Part shown: positions 23,866-35,861 of the stretch, piece after piece
How the letters are laid out: the number at the start of each line of letters is the position of its first letter
How positions within the stretch are numbered: the stretch's first letter is position 1
Origin: Paraescarpia echinospica
Taxonomy: Eukaryota > Annelida > Polychaeta > Sabellida > Siboglinidae
Assembly (NCBI GenBank): GCA_020002185.1
Contig: CM034544.1
Location: 38,344,243 to 38,408,242, forward strand
Length of the DNA: 64,000 nt
Reading direction: 5' to 3'
Notes under the pieces: model-generated
The model's input: the letters and a program-made list of their open reading frames with translations, nothing else
What the model was told of the DNA's origin: nothing
Databases searched by the model: none
Made by a program: the position numbers and the translations under genes

Positions 23866-23910
23866 GTATGTGATTCCGGTACACAAACATAGAAGAACAA
23901 TGCAGAAGCC
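23290..23910 (-). repeat. Unnamed dispersed repeat R-A, copy 1
   Basis: Inverse of 48340-48960: CTTCAAGAAGGACAA, GTGAAGCGACA, CCATGGTTCCAAAGAC, CCTTACACGTGGTT, CCCTTAAAACAATACGG and a (CA)n at 23804-23862 all recur there in reverse order. A third, partial copy is at 28655-28825. The microsatellite sits at the same place in both long copies. No coding potential is shared, so a non-autonomous element is plausible. Confidence 0.75.
23804..23862. repeat. (CA)n microsatellite
   Basis: Long uninterrupted CA run inside repeat R-A copy 1. Confidence 0.95.
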
Positions 23911-24213
23911 GGTTTCCCGAATTATTTTTATTTCACATATTATCAAATGTGACGTACATTGGAGCGATTTTATGCAACGCGTCGCTTGTTTTCTACGATT
24001 GCACTAAGTGATACAAACAGTTTCCAGCTGGTTGAGTAAAAGCTGATGTAGCTTAGAACAATTGCAGAAAGGATGCATAATGTTACCAATCAAATAATGT
24101 CCGAATACCGTCTGGTACGAATCGTTAACTTGTAAGAACCCACGGTGAATTTCAAAAAATAATGCAAATCATATATAAATAAAACGTAGCAAAAACACAG
24201 ACATGCGCCCGCG

Positions 24214-24216
<3 letters not shown>

Positions 24217-24284
<68 letters not shown>

Positions 24285-24325
24285 ACACACACTCACACAC
24301 ACACAAACACACACACACATTCACA
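24217..24325. repeat. (CA)n microsatellite
   Basis: About 100 bp of CA with a few ATA/ACT interruptions, producing Cys-Val ORFs on the minus strand. Confidence 0.95.
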
Positions 24326-24329
24326 AACA

Positions 24330-25255
24330 CGAAATGGCCTTCGTATGCATAGGTCTGCCATGGTATGAAGTAATAAGTTACTCATTTTTGAAAGGCCATA
24401 TCGCAGTGTATTAACAACGGCAAATCATCACGCAACAGTGACTTTGGCAGTGGTATCAGCGGCGCTATCTTTCTGAGTGACCAAACCTTCCATGACACTG
24501 TAGGGATTATTTCCAGTCTCAAAATGTATTTGTAGGAGATACACCAAAAATCCAGTATTTATCAATGACCTCAATACAAATCGTATGTGTTCATCAGACG
24601 AACGCACACGACAGTGAAGTGTACGAATAAATTATGCAATGCCACACACCAACGGCGTAAAGTACGTTTTTCACTTTAGTGATTTTGAGTAATGGACGTT
24701 CTTATGTATTTTAGAAAAAAACAGCCGACTACAACGCGCAAGTGTATATGGCCAGCAAAATGTTGTTTTTAATTATATTAACAGACGTCATATATCTGTA
24801 TGTCCGATTTTCACGAAAGGTAGGTTAGGCAGACATTAGTTTCAAATAAACAACTATTATTACGTTAAAATATTGTGCATAGTCTGAAAACATGAACGAA
24901 ATGCCTTGTAGCGCAAATCACTAAATATACGTAGTAAAAACTTAAATTGACCGGACTAAAATTTTATGTCAACTATGACAAAATTCCACCACTAAATAAT
25001 ATGGGCTGAACCGGAGTCAGTGCCCTAAAAAACAACAGCAAACAGTATAATACAGGAGACACTGTGCATTGTATTCAGTTCCTTCGAAGGTTTCTCGTCA
25101 GACAGGAATTATCTTAAGGTACTGTTACCGCTTTTCGAACGTTGCATTTAACTATTGTGTAATTAAATATCAAACGTGGTTGATATGCAAACGTGTCCAG
25201 ATTCTGTGGTAACAATAGTAAGTTCGAGTAAGAAAAATACAGGAACATTACGGAT
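24330..25255. other. No recognisable feature
   Basis: AT-rich intergenic-looking sequence upstream of the minisatellite and chitin-binding gene. Confidence 0.4.
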
Positions 25256-25259
25256 ATAT

Positions 25260-25604
25260 ACGTGCCTGTACGTGCCTGTACGTGCCTGTACGTGCCTGTA
25301 CGTGCATGTACGTGCCTGTACGTGCCTGTACGTGCGTGTACGTGCGTGTACGTGCGTGTACGTGAGTGTACGTGCGTGTACGTGAGTGTACGTGCCTGTA
25401 CGTGCCCGTACGTGCCTGTACTTGTCTGTACATGCCTGTACGTGCCTGTACGTGTCTGTACGTGCATGTACGTGCATGTACGTGCATGTACGTGCCTGTA
25501 CGTGCCTGTACGTGCCTGTACGTGCCTGTACGTGCCTGTACGTGCCTGTACGTGCCTGTACGTGCCTGTACGTGCCTGTACGTGCCTGTACGTGCCTGTA
25601 CGTG
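25260..25604. repeat. 10-bp minisatellite, about 34 copies
   Basis: The unit CGTGCCTGTA is repeated in strict 10-bp phase with variants CGTGCATGTA, CGTGCGTGTA, CGTGAGTGTA and CGTGTCTGTA. Nearly every junction creates TACGTG, so ACGTG occurs about every 10 bp. The unit is not a multiple of 3, so all frames are open (Tyr-Arg-His-Val type ORFs), but none is a gene. It ends about 130 bp before the signal exon at 25733. Confidence 0.97.
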
Positions 25605-25732
25605 CGTGCATGTATTTGTGTGTGTGAGTGTGTTCATGCGTGTGTTTGCGTGCGTGTTGAAGACACCCAGGGAGATGAAAGAAACCCACTTAACTTTGGT
25701 GTGTATTTCTTTATCTTCTCAGATCTGCCACG

Positions 25733-26592
25733 ATGAACAAGCTGCTTGTCGCCATTTTTCTAGTCGCCTGCGTGGCCAGCACGATGAGTAAGTCACATCC
25801 TTCTGTGTCGTTAACACAGCCAACTAAGTATCGTATACCGGCCAAATGTGAAGAGACGAATCTTTGATTTTCATGATTTACTTGACAAAAGCAAAACCCA
25901 CATTCTGCAAATTAAATAAAGAAGACATTGAGTACTGGATCATCCAACGATTGTTCGTCTCTGTGATATTGTAAATTTTGTTTTTAAATGTATTCCTGCT
26001 GTTAGTCATAATGTCATCAGTACATAGCTTGTTCCAATCGTTTATTGACATCTGTGAGAGAGAATACCTTGAAATGAAGTCAAATGAGACCGCTCTGTCC
26101 AATCGAGATGCTGGAAGATCTTCACGATATTACAAAATTCAGGGCTGATTAAGCATTCAAGACACGATGTGTCGACTGGCTGTGTTACGTGCTAACTATG
26201 GATGGAAGGTGCATCGGTTAGTACAATTAATTATCGCTAGAACCTGTGGCGTAGATATGATATTGAATGAGGAATGCAAGCTTAATCACCCGCTGCTTTT
26301 TTATCACTAAACTATAAAGGTTATACAAAACAAACTCAAACAATTGCTGACGGCGGTCATGACCCTGTGTCCCAAAATAGGTCAATGCCCGACTGGAGAC
26401 CGTGGTATTACCAGTTGTTATAATCTTCCGAACGGCAAGTACCAACCCTGCTACCAGTGCTGCAAGAAGTACGTCGTTTGCACTAATGGTGGACTCACAT
26501 ACGGTTCGTGCAGTCCGGACAAAGTGTGGGATGACTATGAGAAGGAGTGTGTATGGTGGTCTTTCTCGTGCAAATGGGTTCCGTGCCACTAA
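25733..26592 (+). CDS. Secreted chitin-binding (CBM14/peritrophin-like) peptide, two exons
   Basis: Exon 1, 25733-25787, encodes a signal peptide (MNKLLVAIFLVACVASTM) and ends ATGA|GTAAGT in phase 1. Exon 2, 26381-26592, follows CCCAAAATAG and keeps the frame to a TAA, giving 88 residues. The mature chain has ten Cys (21, 31, 42, 45, 46, 52, 62, 75, 82, 87). The core NGKY..C....C..Y..C.NG......C.....WD...EC is the type-2 chitin-binding (peritrophin-A, CBM14) pattern, with aromatic residues Tyr49, Tyr59, Trp68 and Trp77 that could stack on chitin. A polypyrimidine tract and CTCAG at 25722, just before ATCTGCCACGATG, suggest a further leader exon upstream, placing the ACGTG minisatellite in an intron or promoter. 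Role, extracellular chitin binding in matrix or defence, is inferred from family. Confidence 0.8.
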
Positions 26593-26599
26593 AAAGTAG

Positions 26600-27490
26600 A
26601 CATTTGGCCAACAGTAAGTACGATAGTATATATTATGTTTTCGGAAAACTGCTATACTCTGTTGTTAAAACATAGAGTAACCTTTTCCAAATGTATTGTA
26701 AATGCATTTTTTTATATTTCTATGGTTTGGAATCAGATTACTTTGCTGCAGTAATAATAATTGTTGTTGTTGTTATAGATAATCGACCTTCGTAGTTGTA
26801 GAGTTTTGATTCTGCTGAAACAAACAAAACAACATTTTGATTTCGAAATAAATAACTGGCGCTACCTTGCAAATCTGTCTTTTAGAAAAACATCAAAACA
26901 GAAAACAAAACCGTTATCATTTCTTATTTCGACGCACATTTTACCTAATTGTAACACTAAAGGTAGTTGAGTTGAGTTTGTTGTATAAGATTGTATATGT
27001 GATCATTTAAGATAATGACAGTTAACCAATAAATCACAAAAAACGCACAATCTATTTTCCTAACATTCAGAATGTCACTGTATTTTATCAGAATAAACAA
27101 ACTATTTTGTAGAATATATACAACATTATTATAATATAATTTGCTTGCACTGGAATTAAAAGTATTATATGTTATCGAAAAATATTACATAGTATTGACG
27201 ATGTATTTTGACATTAAACTTATATCAATGTCTACCATGTTTGTATTTATAGCACGGCAACGACACCATGTTCCAGTAATACAGTTCGTGGAAACGTTAC
27301 GAAAATCAAACACCATATTGGCCAGGCTGAAGAATGACGATGTAAAGCCATCACAATAAAAAATATAGTTGCTATATCATCTTTGACTGATCTTCCTTAA
27401 GAACAATACACCAGGGGCCAGTATCAGGAAGCATGCGAGTGGACTTAGTGTTTAGTATATCTGTTCGCAAAGCTTTGTGTATCTTCCACG
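26600..27490. other. 3' flank of the chitin-binding gene; no further gene
   Basis: AATAAATAA near 26847 and AATAAATCA near 27030 are possible poly(A) signals. The small plus ORF ending at 27359 has no splice context and was not recognised. Confidence 0.4.
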
Positions 27491-27496
27491 ACAGTT

Positions 27497-27580
27497 TTAA
27501 CAGACACAATCCATGAACAAACATTCGTACGGTACGAACGTTTCCGAAACATTCGTACGGTATGAACGCTTCCGAAACCG
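27497..27580. repeat. Two-copy 30-bp repeat with CGTACGGTACG palindrome
   Basis: AACATTCGTACGGTAxGAACG occurs twice (around 27519 and 27549), each with an imperfect palindromic centre. Confidence 0.6.
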
Positions 27581-27589
27581 ACCCCATGT

Positions 27590-28650
27590 CCCTGCAGAAT
27601 AAAGATTCGGGGCGCTAAACATTAAAATGTGGACAGGTAGAAGATGTGATTTACATGATTTACACATGAATACTTGCATATGGAACGTTTCATGCTATCC
27701 TATATTTGCCTTGTAATCTCGTTATTAAGTCTGCTTGTATATGAAAGACATATTTCTCTGGGAAGTATTCAACCATATTGCAATTCAGACAAGCAGTGGC
27801 GGATTACCAATATACACATATACTGGTACGTGGCTAGAGCAATGGGTCCACACAAATAGCCGAGCATATTTGTTGTGTACTGAATATAAGTGTATGCAAA
27901 TTACACCATATATAAGGATTACACAAGAACATTCACGCACTTGTTTCCATTGTTGTCCTTGGACCGACACAGACAAATACATGACAGAGTTATTAAAAAT
28001 ATGATAAAATAACAAAGACTAAAACAGCAGTAATTAATAACTTAAAATTAATACTAGCTAACACTCCGATATCAAAGGACAATAATACTCGTGATATTGT
28101 AAAGGAGATTACCTCCTGATTACTAAATAATTTCAGAAAAACCGGCTCATATAATAGATATACGCAATAAAACATATAAAAGTAAATATTTGATACAGTT
28201 TAAGATTCGAAATCAACAAAAAGAGCTATCGTACAGTAGAGTCCAGATTATTAAGATAATTAACCGAAAAATGATTACACTTAAAAATGATGTTACTAAA
28301 ATATTGTAAGATATCTCAATACCGAATGTTTTAGTAGATAATGGTACCTCAACATAAGATGGCATTAATAGTACACAAATGAGCTGGCTTCCTGATCATT
28401 AAGGTAACTGAACAAAGCTGTTTCACTAGGAATTTAAACTTATACTTATTTGGAGCACCTTGTACGTTATATGGCAATTCCTTCCATGCCTGCATGTGTA
28501 GTAAAAAGAAGTTTGACTAAATGAAGAGACAAAGTACTATACCTTGTATTTACACCGTGCTGCTTGCACGTAACGTTGAACGAATCGGACAAACAATTTG
28601 ATCCTTTGTCTTTAACACTATTATAAAAGGTCAATTTTAGATGTTTAACC
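27590..28650. other. No recognisable feature
   Basis: AT-rich sequence. The small ORFs have no supporting structure. Confidence 0.4.
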
Positions 28651-28654
28651 CGCA

Positions 28655-28825
28655 GATCCACAAGTGATATATAGACTTCACGGATTGTCTTTAGAAACAT
28701 GGGAAACGTTCTTTTTTTGGAAGCTCACATCACATCCAATATGCTAGAGTCCTACTGCAGTGTCGCTACGTCAAAACAACTCCATGTATTCATTGTTGCA
28801 ACACGTTGTCCTTCTTGAAGGCAGA
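28655..28825 (+). repeat. Unnamed dispersed repeat R-A, partial copy 2
   Basis: CACGGATTGTCTTTAGAAAC, CATGGGAAAC, GTGTCGCTACGTCAAAACAA, CTCCATGTATTCATTGTTGC and GTTGTCCTTCTTGAAG match the end of copy 3 (48820-48950) and the inverse of 23290-23430. The microsatellite-containing half is absent. Confidence 0.75.
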
Positions 28826-28914
28826 CTGTAGACTATGTTTGCCGTTAAATACAAGCCAATCGTCCCTTTTATTTATTTCTCTTCTATCACATTTGCTCTG
28901 GACGATGACAGGAG

Positions 28915-31315
28915 GAAAGGGGACAAGAGAAAAGGCGACAGGAAAGAATGGATCGGAAGAGAATGTGACAGGACAGAAGAAGACAGGGGGGAAAGTCAAC
29001 AACCAGACAGATGAAATCCGAAGAAGGAGCTACTATAAGGCAGTTATTGAGGGGGCAATGAGAAAAGAGAGGGTGTTTATGGACGACACCATTATGAGAA
29101 AGACGGGCAAGACGCAGAGCGAGGGGAAGGACGTCGTTGTTTGTCTATCGGGGCTAGGATTGAACATGTGACCGACAGGTTAGAGAAGGTATTGGGACAT
29201 GGCAAGGGAGGGTATATACTGGTACATGTAGGAACAAATAATGTAGACAGGGTGGGAACAACTGGGATAGTACACAAGTATAGACAGTTAGTGAGAAAGC
29301 TAAAGAAGACAAGAGTTAAATAGATTATTCTGTCAGGAATTTTGCCAGTAATGAGAGGAAGGGGAGCAACGTATAGAAACTGCAAGAGGATATCGATCAT
29401 CGCACTAGTTGAGCAGATGTGTGAAGAAGAGGGGGTGGGAATACTTTGTTGGAAGGGAAGATATGTACATGAGAGATGGCCTCCATCTTAGTGGAAAGGG
29501 GGCAGCAGTTTTCTCAGAGAACCAGCTGCGATCTGTTGACAGTGGGACAGGTTGCATCTATTTAAACTAGATTCGCAGGGGGGACTCACAGAAAAGCCTG
29601 AAACTGGAGGCATATATAAAGACAGCACAAATAAATCAGCAAAGAACAGTCTGGAAAACTCTTCTGAAGTTGGATATAAACGTATTTGTTTAAATGCAAG
29701 GAGTATAGTAAACAAAAGAAATGAACTAAACATTATGGTAGAAGATATTGACCCTCACATAATAGGTATGACCGAATCCTGGACCACCACCGATATATCA
29801 GATGCCGAATTGAGACTGACAGGATATGTAACGTTTAGGAAAGATAGAATAGGAAGAAAGGGAGGTAGAGTTATTTTATATATAAAAAATCTATCCAGGC
29901 TGATGAAATAAAATTAGAAAGAGAAACAGATTGCGAAGAAGCTGTTTGGTGTAACGTAGTTACAGGAAACTTAACGTTAACAGTTGGGTTAGTTTATCGA
30001 AGTCCAAACATAAGCATAGAAGATAATGGAAAAAATACAAAACGCTATGAGGGAAGTAAACAAACGGGACTGTATTATTATGGGGGATTTTAACCACGGG
30101 CATATACAATGGAAATCTCTACAGAGTATGGGGAGTGAGGACCACAAGTTTTTAGTTTTAGTTGTATGTGCTTGAACCAACTAGGGGTGAGAATGTTTTA
30201 GACATAGTTTTGTCTTCACAGAATGAATTATTTGACAATGTCAAGATATGTGAGCCACTGGGGAATAGTGATCACAACCAGATACATTTTACCATCAAAC
30301 TAAAATCAGAAAGGAATAGTAAAAAGCTGTATAGGAGCAATTTCCACAAAGGAAGGTATAAGGACATTAAAAAATATTTAGCAAAGATAGACTGGAATAA
30401 CACACTGAAAAATAAGACAGCAACAGAATGTTGGAATATATTAAAGAGTGAAATTAAGTGCGTAGTCGATAAATTTGTATCATTCAAAACCAAGGGAAAC
30501 AGTCCAAAAAGAAACACTTATCGAAAGAAGACATCAGAAAAATTAAGTATAAACAAATTATGTGGAAGTCATATAGACGTACTGGAAATGATGAAGACTA
30601 CAACAGTTATAAAGAAGCACTTAGCCAAACGACAGCTTGAATTATAAATTCAAAGAGAAGCTATAAACAACAATTAGCTTGTAATATAAAACATGACAGC
30701 AACAGTTGTTATGCGTATGTTTCAAGCAAATAGAAAGTTCAAGACAAGGTCGGTCTAGAGTTTAGTGCTGGAAATATAATATCAGAGGGATTCTTAATGG
30801 CAGAAGACCTAGACGAGTACTTTACTTCAGTGTTTACCAGAGAAGATATTAGTTCACTGCCAGTACCAGAGGCTAAGTTCAAGGGGGCAGATTCATACTA
30901 TTTAGGACAATTAATTGTGACCCCTGAAATGGTAGCTAACAAAATAAGGGCTATGAAGGATAATAGATCACCTGGAGTGGATGGGATTCCGCCCAAACTA
31001 CTATTGGAAATTGGAAAACAAATTAGCGTACTGATGGCAACAGTTTTCAATTTGTCATTAGAAGAGGGAGTGGTTCCTTTAGAATGAAAAGAGGCAAACA
31101 TTATACCTTTATTTAAAAAAGGTTCGAGAAACAAGTCAAGGAACTATAGACCAGTGAGTTTAACATCAGTGATTTGCAAATTATTAGAAAGACTAATTAA
31201 AGATCACATGGTGGATTTTCTTGTTAAACATAACTTGATAAACCCATCTCAACATGAATGTATGAGTAATAGAAATGTAATATTAATTATGACTAACAGA
31301 CATAGCCCTCCCGGA
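28915..31315 (+). pseudogene. CR1-type LINE with SGNH-esterase ORF1 and ORF2, 3'-truncated
   Basis: ORF1 remnant 28915-29570: charged Lys/Gly-rich N-part, then VVVCLSG, IEHVTDRLEKVLG, ILVHVGTNNVDRVGTTGI (SGNH block III) and, after frameshifts, MRDGLHLSGKGAAVF near 29470 (block V with the Asp-x-x-His pair). ORF2: endonuclease start ICLNARSIVNKRNELN and GMTESWTT (29676-29911), MGDFNHGHIQW after a frameshift near 30080, and PLGNSDHNQIHFTIK (30258-30300). The RT part begins near 30797 with KDNRSPGVDGIPPKLL, and IIPLFKKGSRN.SRNYRPVS after a stop at 31085. Homology ends near 31315 before palm A, so the catalytic centre is lost. CR1 elements with an esterase ORF1 are known from several animal phyla. 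Confidence 0.85.
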
Positions 31316-31319
31316 TAAC

Positions 31320-32445
31320 CCCAAAAAGCCATAGCAGCCTATTTCCGCCAGCCTTCCGCTAGGTTTATGGCCAGGCATAGGATGACTAGAGGGAAAACAC
31401 ATGACATATATACATAATTACTAAGATCAACCTCAGTTTGGCTTTAACAAATATAGAACATCAGGTCATTATAAAATTCGGATAACATGAGTAAGTCTAC
31501 TTTTGTAATAATGCAAGAATTTGCTATTTTTCAATGCTATGGCTCTATTCAACAGGAATTTGTAGACCTTTTTGCTTAAAACTATATTGAATCCTGTGGA
31601 GGTAGGGGGTTCGATAGTTGATATTGCTAGTTGAATAAATAAATAACTGTATTACAAGCTCTGGTTTTTGAAAGTTTTGTCGCTATGGCTAATACTGTAA
31701 TTGAATAGGATGTAATATGTTTAATTAATTAATACAAGTATGGACAACAATGAATACAATGTCTTATTTAGTTTAATTCTAAGACACTTACCCCGGCAAA
31801 CATGTGCAGTGTGCTGTGAGTATGTCGCTGACTTCGGAGGGATTCAGCCACCAAGAAAAAGTAGTTGCAGTTCTTATAGATACAATTATATTCCACTCGC
31901 TGTACATGACCACATACAACATGATTGTACGATCCCTTGTTCTGGTAGGTGTATATATCCTTGATCGTGTGTTAATGAGGTAAATATGAATGTGGGGGAA
32001 CACTAATGCTGGTCACTGCTCCAAATCCAGCGACCACTCATTGTCTGGTAACGTATATGCATATGGTAATTGCTTACTGGTATTGAGACAAAGTTTGACC
32101 AGACATTTATAATCTTCTGTGGCGAATTTGCTTTTGCTCGCCGAGCCATCCATTTTTAATGAGCAGCTCGCCATACACAAACGCTACTTCTACCGCCAGT
32201 ATGCGCACGCATCCAAATATGTGATGTTTGTTTATAAACATTGAAACTCGTCTATATTAGTAAATAAAACAACTAGTATTCACCTAAACTTGGAGCAACA
32301 AACCATTCTTCTGATTTTAAATTACGTTTCCGCCGACAGTTTTATTTATGCTGTCGCTAAGTGTACGGCTAGCACAGCCGATATTTCCAGGTAAACCGAA
32401 AGTAAACCGTATCGATGTCTTCTTGGGCGTAGCTCACTACTCTAT
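31320..32445. other. No recognisable feature
   Basis: The sequence after the CR1 break shows no exon-like structure; AATAAATAAATAA lies near 31635. Confidence 0.4.
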
Positions 32446-32446
32446 T

Positions 32447-32600
32447 CGTTCACTGTCTCCACATCCCTCCTACATGTATACTGCATACCGGTCAGCAACA
32501 AATACGTTAAACAATAAATCGTAATAACTACCTGCGTTTTTGTTATACATCGCCATTTGGCAGACCAAAGGTTAATGGTCCAAGACAGCGAATGTACAGA
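32447..32600 (+). repeat. Dispersed repeat R-E, single copy (parent-like of the 39.6-kb palindrome)
   Basis: CATCCCTCCTACAT, TACTGCATACCGGT, CAACAAATACGTTAAACAAT, TACCTGCGTTTTTGTTATAC and GACCAAAGGTTAATGxTCCA recur at 39490-39626. Here the sequence is single and not folded back. Confidence 0.8.
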
Positions 32601-32612
32601 CTGCCCCTAACA

Positions 32613-33440
32613 TTATCATATTAATAGATAGATAATAGTAATAATAAACTAGAATCATGAAACGTAAAATCATTACCATTGAAGCTAAGTTCGTTCTGGA
32701 CCGGCGAAAATTTATGGTGGAAATACAGTTTCAATAAAAAGTATTTCTTGAGTGTGGTGGCGGAAGATCTGTGCTGTTGAGTATAACAGCAAATTCCCTG
32801 CTAACAGTTCAGTTGTTATCGTTGATGTAGCTATTCTGTCAGTGGCTGCTGCTATTGTTTTGTCATTACAAGCAATAGAAATAGTCAGTGACAACGTTAC
32901 TGCATTATATATTTTACAACGAATCAATATACAGCGTGGTTGAATGCTTCTAAGTCAAGTCGCGTTTGTGCATGAATGATGTTCCAGTTGGTGAAGTGAA
33001 AGACGTTCTGGCATATCTTAACAACTAGATACCGGGTGTGAAGTTGTGGTGTTTGAGAGTCCCTCTTCACAACAACTTACAAACAAAATAATCGAGAATA
33101 AAAAAATAATAATTAGGCCATCGCACATTTCTAAAATACTATACTAATTTGAAATATGCTTGTTTCAAAAAGACGATTTCTTATATGTCACCTACAGGGC
33201 CGTCAACTTTTGCTTAAAGAAATCCACCAAGCTTTGAATTAAAAAGTGTTGTTTTGAGTGATGAAAAAAGTGTTTTGCTTTTTAACACTACGAATACGAA
33301 CAACATTGACGCATGGATTATAGGGTGTTACGAGTTGCAAGTCGTATTGGTAAAAAACGAAACTCTTTTCTCGCCAGGCAAAACAAAACAACATTCTTTT
33401 TGTTTGTGGGTGCAGTATCGCCGTTAAATGAGGTATTATT
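32613..33440. other. No recognisable feature
   Basis: AT-rich. The ORFs at 32712-32943 on both strands lack family motifs or splice context. Confidence 0.4.
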
Positions 33441-33442
33441 AT

Positions 33443-33560
33443 GTGTGTTATTTATGTGCGTGCGTGTGTGTATATGTGTGTATGTGTGTGTTTGTGTGTG
33501 TGTGTGTCTGCGCGCACATGCGCGTGTGTAGATTGTGCGTGAGTAAATGTGTATATCCGT
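33443..33560. repeat. Degenerate (GT)n tract
   Basis: GTGTGTATGTGTG and GCGCGCACATGCGCG alternate. CpG-containing alternating purine-pyrimidine DNA. Confidence 0.85.
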
Positions 33561-33701
33561 GCATGTGCGTGTACGTATTCAGGCCTGCGCCAAAGTGAGT
33601 GTATGTGCGTAAAATGCGGTGTAAACTCTTACACACAGCCATCGAGTGAGCGATTACATGTACCTGTATCTCTACCGCTCTTGTTGTCTTCAGCCTACCA
33701 C

Positions 33702-33944
33702 TCATGTGTCCACGACTAATCTCTTCGCGGCTATATACAACACTACGTGACAAAGCCCCAGAACCAGAATTGTGAACGCTATGCTCGTGTCCACAGGGGC
33801 GGCCCTTGGGGCTGGCCGTGGGGTAATTCGACCTTCTGGGCTATCGACGAAGAATGCTGCGATAACCCCAACATCATGCATGGCCAATCCTGCTAGGTTG
33901 TACAGTGTACCACGCGGCAGGAGAAGACAACTGCCGGTCGAAGG
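33702..33944 (-). other. Unassigned open segment with a possible membrane span
   Basis: On the minus strand a frame opens after a TAG near 33945 and runs about 80 codons to 33702. It has a Gly/Ala segment (LAGLAMHDVGVIAAFFVD), a Pro/Arg-rich turn, then a hydrophobic stretch (IAFTILVLGLCHVVLYIAA) that could be a transmembrane helix. Local GC is higher than in the neighbours. The plus strand is also open here (33772-33981), so coding direction is undecided. No flanking splice sites were fixed and no family was recognised. Confidence 0.25.
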
Positions 33945-33989
33945 TTGTAACGATCTCGGCTATGATAATAATAGCGTTTAATCGCTATT

Positions 33990-34980
33990 GCCAGTTGTTT
34001 CTGGATTGTCGTGGCGTGGAATAAAGTCAGTAATGTAAACATGTTGTTTGCTCCATTCATTTGAATTTATTTTTGTTGTCTACTCCATTTCACATGCACT
34101 TCTAGCTGACCGGAATTCATTTTTGACTAAACGTATCGTAAGAGTCCACTGTTATTTTATACACAAATGTTAGAAAACTGGGACATGGTCGCCTATGCCA
34201 GTTAAAATAATTCATTAACGATACCATGAAAATATCATTGACAATGGGACACAGATATAATGTCATATTGGTGAATCAGCGTCATTGTCGTCTAATCGAT
34301 TCCATATAATAGTCCATGTGTTACGGCAGTCACAACAGTGATGTTGTTGTTCGTACAGTCGGATTTAAAATGTTGGTTTGTACACATAATAATAACGTCT
34401 TTATTTCGCACATTAAAATGACAATTGCACTCCATGGTAATGATAGTTATGGTACATGGGAATTGCAATCCAGATGAATAAAGTATGGTTTTCCATGAAT
34501 TAAAGTATACATGTGTTCTTCAAAGAAAAGTCGTTGGATTGCAGTAAAAGAAAAATAACTCTCAACAGCATAAAAAAATAATATTTTAGACACATGGTTA
34601 CTTATATAAAAAATACTCCCATAATAATAAACTACTGCATCATTCATACGGGTGTGACAGTGCTGAGGAGCAAAAACTCGATGTTGCAGCAGATTGAACA
34701 AAGAACAAGCGGAGCGCATGTTAGGAAGACATCCATCCTCGTTTGATGGCGTCCGTGGCAGGTAGTGAGATGGCGAATGCGTGCTGGCGTATCCCGTCTT
34801 ATTTGACCTGTGTCACATGCGTCTAACCAGATGTCAAAGAAGAGCTTTAAAAAAAATAAAAACGTAAACCCGAAAGTCGAGCAAAGTTGCTTGACTTGCA
34901 AGCATGCATGTGATTGTTCAGAGAAGTTTCTGAAAGAAAATCTGAAACACATATTATTATAGTAATAGATCCTCAGAGGG
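33990..34980. other. No recognisable feature
   Basis: AT-rich sequence with chance ORFs only. Confidence 0.4.
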
Positions 34981-34989
34981 CACTTACAA

Positions 34990-35105
34990 TCTGTAAATCC
35001 GCACACGCGAAAGCAAACGCACACGCATAACGCACATACGCGCGCACACACGCACAATCACATATATACGCGCACGCCTTGGGCACGCGCACGCGCACAC
35101 ACAAT
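34990..35105. repeat. Alternating CA/CG-rich tract
   Basis: GCACACGC, CGCGCACACACGC and GCGCACGCGCACAC; a potential non-B DNA stretch. Confidence 0.7.
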
Positions 35106-35360
35106 ACCTGAATGGAATTCACGCAACCGAATTACCCAAGTGAAGCAACGATCGATTGATGTCCGTGCGACAGCCGCTGGTCGACAGCAGCCGTTGCCCT
35201 GGACGAGACAAAGAACACAGCGGTGAAACACTGACACTGCTTCAAACAAAGGTGACAAACTGCACAATAAAGCAATCATTCCGAACACATAAAAACCAGA
35301 AATAGGATCTTAATTAATCGCACAACAAAACAATAAGCAATAGACGCATTATTTTATTTT

Positions 35361-35373
35361 AGTAGTAGTAGTT

Positions 35374-35404
<31 letters not shown>

Positions 35405-35509
35405 CAATAGTTGTTGTAGTAGTAGTAGAAGTACCTGAACACCGTACGATGAGTCACGATGATGTTGTTGCTGCAACAACAACAGCAACTATTACTACCA
35501 CCGCTACTT

Positions 35510-35549
<40 letters not shown>

Positions 35550-35628
35550 TACTACTACTACTACTACTACTACCACTACTACTGCTACTACTATTACAAC
35601 TATTACTACAACTGCTACTACTATTACA

Positions 35629-35666
<38 letters not shown>

Positions 35667-35707
35667 CACTACTACTGCTACTACTATTACAACTATTACT
35701 ACTACTG

Positions 35708-35758
<51 letters not shown>

Positions 35759-35850
35759 GTAGTAGTAGTAGTACCACTACCACTGATATTACTGATACCT
35801 CAACAACTACTACTGCTACTACAGCAGTAGTATAATGAACCAGCGGCAGC
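35361..35850. repeat. (AGT)n and (ACT)n trinucleotide arrays
   Basis: (TAG)n at 35361-35430, then (CTA)n with ATT, GCT and ACA variants at 35500-35755, switching strand sense to (TAG)n at 35755-35772. The poly-Thr/poly-Val/poly-Leu ORFs across it are repeat translations. The opposed (ACT)n and (AGT)n runs can pair with each other. Confidence 0.95.
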
Positions 35851-35861
35851 AGCAACATTTG

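Noticed and set aside
25114..25791. Several 100-190-codon ORFs on both strands (Tyr-Arg-His-Val type)
   Set aside because: Produced by the 10-bp minisatellite in all frames; no independent coding signal outside the 25733 exon.
26227..26589. 120-codon minus ORF
   Set aside because: Antisense shadow of the chitin-binding exon, which has matching splice sites and family motif on the plus strand.
35449..35858. Poly-Thr, poly-Leu and poly-Val ORFs
   Set aside because: Trinucleotide arrays read in different frames.
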